Origin: Mesorhizobium carmichaelinearum
GTDB lineage: Bacteria; Pseudomonadota; Alphaproteobacteria; Rhizobiales; Rhizobiaceae
Reading direction: 5' to 3'
DNA: 40,145 nt
Assembly: GCF_900199455.1 (NCBI RefSeq)
Contig: NZ_FZQR01000040.1
Location: 1 to 40,145 of the forward strand
The translations under genes were made by a program, and so were the position numbers. Position 1 is the first letter of the stretch. Every line of letters starts with the position of its first letter. Of the stretch, positions 35,405 to 40,145 are shown one piece after another. The notes below the pieces were generated by a model. That model worked only from the letters and a program-made list of their open reading frames with translations. It was not told where the DNA came from and did no database searches.

Positions 35405-35947
35405 TCAGTCAACCGCAATAGTGAAATGTCGCGCGGCAGCGTGAGCCGAGGTGTCGCCTTGCAAAGCAATTCCAAAGAGGCGCGGCTTTTGATGCTTTAC
35501 ATTGCTAATCGCCGTATGGGCGGCAAGGGTTGGCAGCTTCACACTTATCCTTCTATGGGTGAGTTTCGCAAAGAGCGTGCGGATCAGCATGCTGTCGAAA
35601 CCTTTGACCCGAACCTCTCGGTAGAAGCCGACCTCGGCTAGATGTGCCAAGCCATCAGCATCGTTCGCATCGGTCTTGTTCGCGGCCATGTCGAGCGCGG
35701 CCTTGGCATGCCGCGCGTCGATGCAGATCACGGGCAGGCCCTCCGCCGTCAGCGCATGGTAGAACCACACCGACAGCGGCCCAGTCTCGAACACGACCCG
35801 CCGGACATGCGGTGCGCGCTTGTGGATCACTGCGGCCAGCAGTTGCGGGTCGGACGCGCACTTGCCCCGCCAAATCCTCTTGCCGTCCTGCCGGATCGAT
35901 ATTGCCGTCTCTTTCATGGATACGTCGAGACCGATATACTGCTGCAT
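35405..35947 (-). pseudogene. IS110-family transposase, N-terminal part only
   Basis: The first 120 or so residues are a good IS110/IS1111-type DEDD transposase: IGLDVSMKE (Asp), VVFETGPLS (Glu), ICIDARHAKAAL and NKTDANDADGLA (Asp pair), ending in GFYREVRVKGFDSMLIR. After that the sequence departs from the family, and the frame stops at 180 codons; complete enzymes have about 340 and a Ser-containing C-terminal domain. A GGAGG site precedes the ATG. The break is near 35580. It is the second IS110 remnant in the window, different from the one at 2939-3142. Confidence 0.8.
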
Positions 35948-36270
35948 GGCTGTCCTCCGTTCGATGCCTGGGCCCGGTGTCGATCGTGAGCCCGTTCTTC
36001 ATCCTGTCGGGGGACAGCCAGCCGGCTACATGTTCGAACATCGCCGCCACATCTTAGGTGCCACCGCTCCCGCGATTACGTCATGTTCGTGCATGAGGCG
36101 AGAAGCGGACGCGACCGCTCCGCTACTTCGCCAATGACCCAAAGTAGCTTCATTCTGTCGAAGGCTCGAGAGCGTAGGTCGAGTGTATCGGCCACCCGGC
36201 GTTGGCGCCGTGTCGCAGATTGGACGGCGCCGTCTCGACCCTGGGCGCACGGGCACCCCTACCCCTTTTA
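35948..36270. other. Probable 5' non-coding part of the IS110 remnant
   Basis: No gene is supported between the transposase start and the CxxCH protein. The first 100 or so bases probably belong to the insertion sequence, whose end I could not fix because IS110 elements lack clear inverted repeats. Confidence 0.3.
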
Positions 36271-37674
36271 TCACCTAATGGCAGCGTTGAGCGCATTCCA
36301 ATCGACGTTCTCTAGTTCCTTGCGTTGAGTCGCCTGATCCTTGACGTTCGTGAACAAGGGCGTTGCTGTCCACGATGAGGGGACACACACGGTTGGCACG
36401 TCGACGACGTCGAACGGCTTCTCCCCATCTTTCGCTGATTGGCATAGATGTTCCAGCCCTGTCTGGATTTGTAGCGAGTAGTCGAGACCGATCGCGTGGA
36501 CCAATGTCCTGTTCGTATTGTCGTTGAAAAATCGCGTAAGGGAATCGAAGACCTCACCGGGCGCGATATCTCTGAAATAGGTCCTCAGCCGCTCGCCATA
36601 GGCGGTCCTATTCTTCGGATCGGGGTCGACAGCTTTGCTTGGTACATTTCCGAGAAGGAGGCTGCGTGGGAACTGAGCACTCCCATGGCAGCTCAAGCAG
36701 GAAGAATTCAGGTTGTCGAGCGGCCCGTTCAGGCGCCCCTGCCACCCCATGACCGAACGGTTTGGCCAACCGTAGGTAACGCCCTTCAGATCAGTGTTTA
36801 TCACGCTCTGCGTGACGGGCTGATCGACCTCGGCGTGTGCATCGTTGCCCCACATCAGTCCAACGGGCGCGAGCTTACGCCAGGGGTCCGTTGATACCAC
36901 ATCCTTGCTGTAGACGAATGTTGCAAACACCCATCCGCTGGTACCCGCCCGCGGATCTCGAACAGCAATATCAAGCTGGACGAGATGAACTTCCTGATGC
37001 ACGCGGGTCGCTTTGTGCGCGACCACCCGATCAATATCAGCGTCCCAGGTTGGTGCACCTTTTAAGTACGGCACCTTGTCGTCGGACACGCTGCTGAACA
37101 AAAGCTTGAATGAGACGGTGCCGACCGGAAATAAGATGTCGGTTAGATCCGGTTGGCATGGTTCCCTGAACACTTTTGCAAACGTTGTCGCGCCGATCTC
37201 ATTGTAAAATCCTACTGCCCACGTCTGATCACCCCCGTCGACCCCTTCTTTGAGCTGATCTTTGAGGGTAGGCCGCTCGGCCGTGAGCCCATGCAGAAAT
37301 TCTCGCCCCGTAGCTGTCCGGTCCATCCAGAGGCCGTGGTACCAATTGCGCTTGTTGTTGTCTTGAACATGGAACGCCCTAGAAACCCCCGCCTCTGTGC
37401 CGTCCTCGTTGCCGTCGAAAGCGTAATCTAGAACCGCATTCATGTAGGCGCGCCAGTCGGTCCGGAAATCAATCTTTGACACGAAATCCGGCACCGCTTC
37501 GCTTGTGGTGCTGGGATAATCGAAGCGCCCCTTGAAACCTTGGTCCTCTGTGTATCCCGGCGGGACTCCGAAGGATGGGTTATATGAAGTGGTGACGCAT
37601 CGCGGGTCGGCGCCAAGCGCCGCTGTGCAACCCAACGTCAAACAAAGCATAAGAACAGTGATGCGTACGAACAT
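36271..37674 (-). CDS. Secreted haem-binding (CxxCH) protein of unknown function
   Basis: A 467-residue protein with a signal peptide (MFVRITVLMLCLTLGCTAALG, cut near residue 21), so it is periplasmic. One haem c site, CLSCH, is at 326-330 (NSSCLSCHGSAQF), in a region that otherwise lacks cytochrome c repeats. Before it, about 200 residues (RNWYHGLWMD..., TWAVGFYNEIGATTF) look like an enzyme or binding domain, but I cannot name the family. GGGAGG lies seven bases before the ATG. No cytochrome maturation or electron-transfer genes are nearby, so it is an orphan among defence genes. Confidence 0.72.
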   Translation of the reverse strand: MFVRITVLMLCLTLGCTAALGADPRCVTTSYNPSFGVPPGYTEDQGFKGRFDYPSTTSEAVPDFVSKIDFRTDWRAYMNAVLDYAFDGNEDGTEAGVSRAFHVQDNNKRNWYHGLWMDRTATGREFLHGLTAERPTLKDQLKEGVDGGDQTWAVGFYNEIGATTFAKVFREPCQPDLTDILFPVGTVSFKLLFSSVSDDKVPYLKGAPTWDADIDRVVAHKATRVHQEVHLVQLDIAVRDPRAGTSGWVFATFVYSKDVVSTDPWRKLAPVGLMWGNDAHAEVDQPVTQSVINTDLKGVTYGWPNRSVMGWQGRLNGPLDNLNSSCLSCHGSAQFPRSLLLGNVPSKAVDPDPKNRTAYGERLRTYFRDIAPGEVFDSLTRFFNDNTNRTLVHAIGLDYSLQIQTGLEHLCQSAKDGEKPFDVVDVPTVCVPSSWTATPLFTNVKDQATQRKELENVDWNALNAAIR

Positions 37675-37947
37675 TCATCCCTCCCGAAATTATTGATCAC
37701 GGTGTGAAAAAACGTGGAAGACGAAGACGTATCTGTATTCGAGCGGTTTCCACCGTATTTCAATCGCTCCAGTTTGAAAAGTTGTAAGATGCCAAATATA
37801 CCCGTCTGCAGGCCGGGTTTCGCAAATTTCGTTGACATTGGCCGTCGCTGATAATTTTCACTGCCAAGCTTCAAGAGCCTTGTCTGCTTTGGCGCAAAAG
37901 AATTCACTAAAGCCCAGATCCGCGACGGAGTGATTAGGGAGGAATAG

Positions 37948-39318
37948 TTGGACTCTGGAATTCGCCTCGAACATTTCGGCCTTCTAGAAAAATATGGCGG
38001 CACGCCGTGGGCGCAAACAGCCGATCAGATTGCTGCTCGCGATCGTCTGCGTGAGCCCTATCAGGCGACAAAAGCATGGGCGGAGGCACTCCAAGCCAAG
38101 CTCTTTCCCGACGGCCGGGCTGACGGCCGAATGGCCGTGATCAATCAGGGGCAACACTTCTCACGCTACACTTGGTGGCGCATCTACCCCCGAAAATCCT
38201 CGCCTCATGAACTCGCGTACACAGTCGGAATTGATCGCTCCGGCGACTTCATCGTCAAGTTGGACACCTACCAGCCCGCGGCGCCGGTTCACGCCGCCTA
38301 TGTTGCAGAGCGCGGCCCCACGATCGCAGGCTCGCCTTTCGCGGCAGTGATGTCTGCGGAGCAAGGGGTTAAGTTGTCGTTCGAGGCGCTCATCGATTGG
38401 TCGGTTGCCGCGATCGCCAACTTCAATCCAGGCTACGATGAGCTGGCAAAGCGGGTCGGGCTCGCGCAAACGACGCTGCGTCTTGTGATCGACCCCCATG
38501 AAACCCGACGCCAACTCGACCACTGGCGTGCTGCAGTGCTCGAGGGGTCAATCGCTCGTAGAGGCATTAAATGGGTGCCGGATGGCCCGTTTGTCTTTCG
38601 TGTGATCGAGTTGCCCGATGGTCGAATTCGGACGGAACTCGGTCATGATCCGTCGGGAAAGAGTTGGACCGTCGAGATCAACGAACCTCGACAGGCCGGA
38701 AACCCGAATTCGCTTTCTGCGGTGGCCGTTGATGCACACGGTCGCTACTATCTTCTAAGGCAAGGGCAACTTCAGAAGAACGGCGAGACTGAGGAGGGAA
38801 TCTCATCTTCCGCGTTCGCATTAAGGACGGGGCTGACGCCGCTTGATGTTGAAGTATCGCCAACAGGGATCGAGCGGGATTGGTTCTTGGTCGCGGCACT
38901 CGACGAGAAATCAGATCTTATTCGATCGATGACATCGCGGTTCGTGCGAGCCTGCGCACTGGCGAGGTCTACGAGCTCTCCCGCACCGACAGCCGTAGAC
39001 GTCGGTTACCGGCTCGGCGCCGACGAGAAGGGCGGAACCTATGTGATCGGAGCGACCGGCCCCCAAGAGGAAAAGATCGTCTCCCGAAAGCAGGGACTTG
39101 TATGGCTCGCGTTGCAGGAACGGTTGCTAGAACGGGATATCAAGATCGAAAAGCCAGGCCATTCGCTTGGTTACGAGGTCGACGCAACCGTCAAGCGGGC
39201 AGGGAAACGCCCGTTGCTGATTGAGATCAAAACGGGAGCGACTGCTGCCGACATTCACACAGCTGCCCGATCCATTTGCGGTCCAGGTTCCAGGCTTCTT
39301 CGATTATCTCCGCGATGA
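37948..39318 (+). CDS. PD-(D/E)xK nuclease-like protein, C-terminus replaced by integrase DNA
   Basis: A 456-codon frame from TTG (37948) with GGGAGGAA just before it. The C-terminal part carries a nuclease signature: Asp412 (GYEVDATVK) and Glu426-x-Lys428 (LLIEIKTGATAADIHTA), the pattern of PD-(D/E)xK enzymes such as Mrr or Cas4-like proteins. The first 400 residues are of unknown family. The last 15 residues (from about 441) are read from integrase DNA in another frame, so the true C-terminus was lost at a junction near 39265. The metal site itself survives; activity is uncertain. Confidence 0.55.
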   Translation: MDSGIRLEHFGLLEKYGGTPWAQTADQIAARDRLREPYQATKAWAEALQAKLFPDGRADGRMAVINQGQHFSRYTWWRIYPRKSSPHELAYTVGIDRSGDFIVKLDTYQPAAPVHAAYVAERGPTIAGSPFAAVMSAEQGVKLSFEALIDWSVAAIANFNPGYDELAKRVGLAQTTLRLVIDPHETRRQLDHWRAAVLEGSIARRGIKWVPDGPFVFRVIELPDGRIRTELGHDPSGKSWTVEINEPRQAGNPNSLSAVAVDAHGRYYLLRQGQLQKNGETEEGISSSAFALRTGLTPLDVEVSPTGIERDWFLVAALDEKSDLIRSMTSRFVRACALARSTSSPAPTAVDVGYRLGADEKGGTYVIGATGPQEEKIVSRKQGLVWLALQERLLERDIKIEKPGHSLGYEVDATVKRAGKRPLLIEIKTGATAADIHTAARSICGPGSRLLRLSPR

Positions 39319-39997
39319 ACGAGGGTTGCGGCCAGGCTCCATCGCGCATTACCGGCATTACCTGCGCGTCTTTGAGCGGCATCTCGGCGATATAGGATGC
39401 GATCCGATGTCGCTTACATTACCGGTGGTGACGGCCTTCATCACGACACAGGCCGCGCATTTCGGCCGCACCGCGATGGTCAGTCTCGCCAGCATCCTAC
39501 GGGTCTTCCTGCGATACCTGCATCGGGAATACGTCCTTCAGCGCGACATCAGCAAGCTGGTCGAGATACCTCAACGTTATCGGCTGGCCGATATCCCACG
39601 ATCGATTAGTTGGGGTTCGGTCCAGGATATGCTCGATCAGGTGGACCGACGCACGGTGGTTGGCCGGCGCGACTACGCCATGCTGCTGCTAATGGCCGTT
39701 TATGGGCTGCGCTCCCGTGAAGTCGCGCTGCTAACGCTTGACGATGTCGACTGGAAGCGCGATCGGCTGCATGTGCGCGGGCGTAAGGCCGAGCACAGCA
39801 CCACCTATCCGTTGGCCCCCGTCGTCGGTGAGGCGATCGTGGATTACCTCAAGAACGGTCGGCCTGACGTTCAAAGCCGATTGCTTTTTTGGCGGCACTT
39901 GGCGCCACAATCGCCACTAACACACTCTGCGGTATCGGCCACTGCCAGCAAGTATCTTCATCGCGCGGGGATTCCGGTTAGCCGTCCGGTGTCAAAC
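39265..39997 (+). pseudogene. Tyrosine recombinase fragment, truncated at both ends
   Basis: The frame ending at 40012 reads as a XerC/D-like integrase from PDPFAVQVPGFFDYLRDERGLRPGSIAHYRHYLRVFERHLGD to the start of the catalytic domain (YGLRSREVALLTLDDVDW with the first catalytic Arg, then RGRKAEHSTTYPL). It ends near YLHRAGIPVSRP, before the H-x-x-R box, second His and Tyr, which are missing. The N-terminus joins the nuclease gene near 39265, and the C-terminus is cut by what looks like an insertion sequence. It cannot recombine DNA. Confidence 0.7.
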
Positions 39998-40145
39998 GGC
40001 TTCCAAAACTGACCCCGGATTGGAGTGAACCCCACCGGCTGGACCAGGCGGGCGTGAAAAACTGATACGCTCGATGGGCCTTGAACGGAGAAGGCTCATG
40101 AAGTCCCGAGGTCCATACCGTCGTCACTCGACGCAATTCAAGCTA
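39986..40145 (+). mobile_element. Left end of an insertion sequence (continues beyond the window)
   Basis: Directly after the point where integrase similarity stops, a non-coding stretch with CTGACCCCGGATTGGAG leads to a transposase-like start at 40098. The exact terminal repeat cannot be fixed because only one end is visible. Confidence 0.45.
40098..40145 (+). CDS. Transposase orfA-like protein, first 16 codons only
   Basis: ATG 40098 after GGAGAAGG encodes MKSRGPYRRHSTQFKL, which looks like the start of an IS3-type orfA helix-turn-helix protein (Arg/Lys-rich, RRHS.QFK). The gene runs off the window. The family is inferred from these few residues only. Confidence 0.5.
   Translation, partial: MKSRGPYRRHSTQFKL

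Noticed and set aside
1..40145. CRISPR array, tRNA or rRNA genes
   Set aside because: No regularly spaced repeats and no tRNA-like or rRNA-like sequence were seen on either strand when reading by eye.

Overview
The window is one end of the replication and partition region of a repABC-type plasmid or chromid from an alphaproteobacterium, most likely in the Rhizobium/Mesorhizobium group (Hyphomicrobiales), followed by a long accessory region rich in defence-type genes. The assignment rests on the repA-repB-(repC) order, a counter-transcribed RNA between repB and repC, RepB-type palindromes, high-GC codon use, and rhizobial accessory families (DUF1403 next to ScpB, DUF1778/GNAT). The exact genus cannot be read from the sequence alone.

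Layout. (1) 1-2660: first codons of repC, antisense ctRNA, repB and repA on the minus strand, with two 16-bp parS-like palindromes. (2) 2661-4430: IS110 remnant, and a small ORF followed by an AbiEii-like toxin gene broken by two in-frame stops. (3) 4420-9231: a DUF1778 antitoxin / GNAT toxin / tyrosine recombinase operon, divergent from DUF1403-scpB, then an Xre/RES toxin-antitoxin pair. Together with repABC these look like maintenance functions. (4) 9765-25232: a defence block. It holds a PD-(D/E)xK nuclease, a two-gene module of a ComEC-like metallo-beta-lactamase-fold protein and a four-helix membrane protein, and a five-gene minus-strand operon that I read as a DISARM variant: methylase, DrmE-like, DrmA helicase, DrmB, DrmC. 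(5) 25836-29952: a hypothetical gene, a frameshifted DUF3800-like remnant, a DUF4209 protein with a HEPN-type R-x4-H motif, and a resolvase remnant. (6) 29967-34564: a three-gene operon (48-residue peptide, one-TM protein, DUF4145 protein), an FtsZ-fragment chimera, and a zinc-ribbon RES protein followed by a dGTPase-like protein. (7) 34660-40145: truncated DUF6338 membrane protein, IS110 remnant, secreted haem-binding (CxxCH) protein, C-terminally truncated PD-(D/E)xK protein, truncated integrase and the first codons of an IS orfA.

How it fits together. The left part keeps the replicon: replication control, partition, toxin-antitoxin addiction, possibly multimer resolution by the recombinase and a plasmid ScpB. 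The middle and right parts look like a defence island assembled by repeated insertion and deletion. Intact operons with tightly overlapping genes (DISARM-like; MBL/4TM; 48aa/TM/DUF4145) alternate with fragments of transposases, resolvases, an integrase and broken host genes. The most noteworthy candidates are the DISARM-like operon, which combines a DrmE-like protein with an amino-methyltransferase (NPPY) instead of a cytosine-5 enzyme, the adjacent MBL/4TM pair, and the small operon at 29967-31348. All functions are inferred from sequence motifs by eye; no database search was run.
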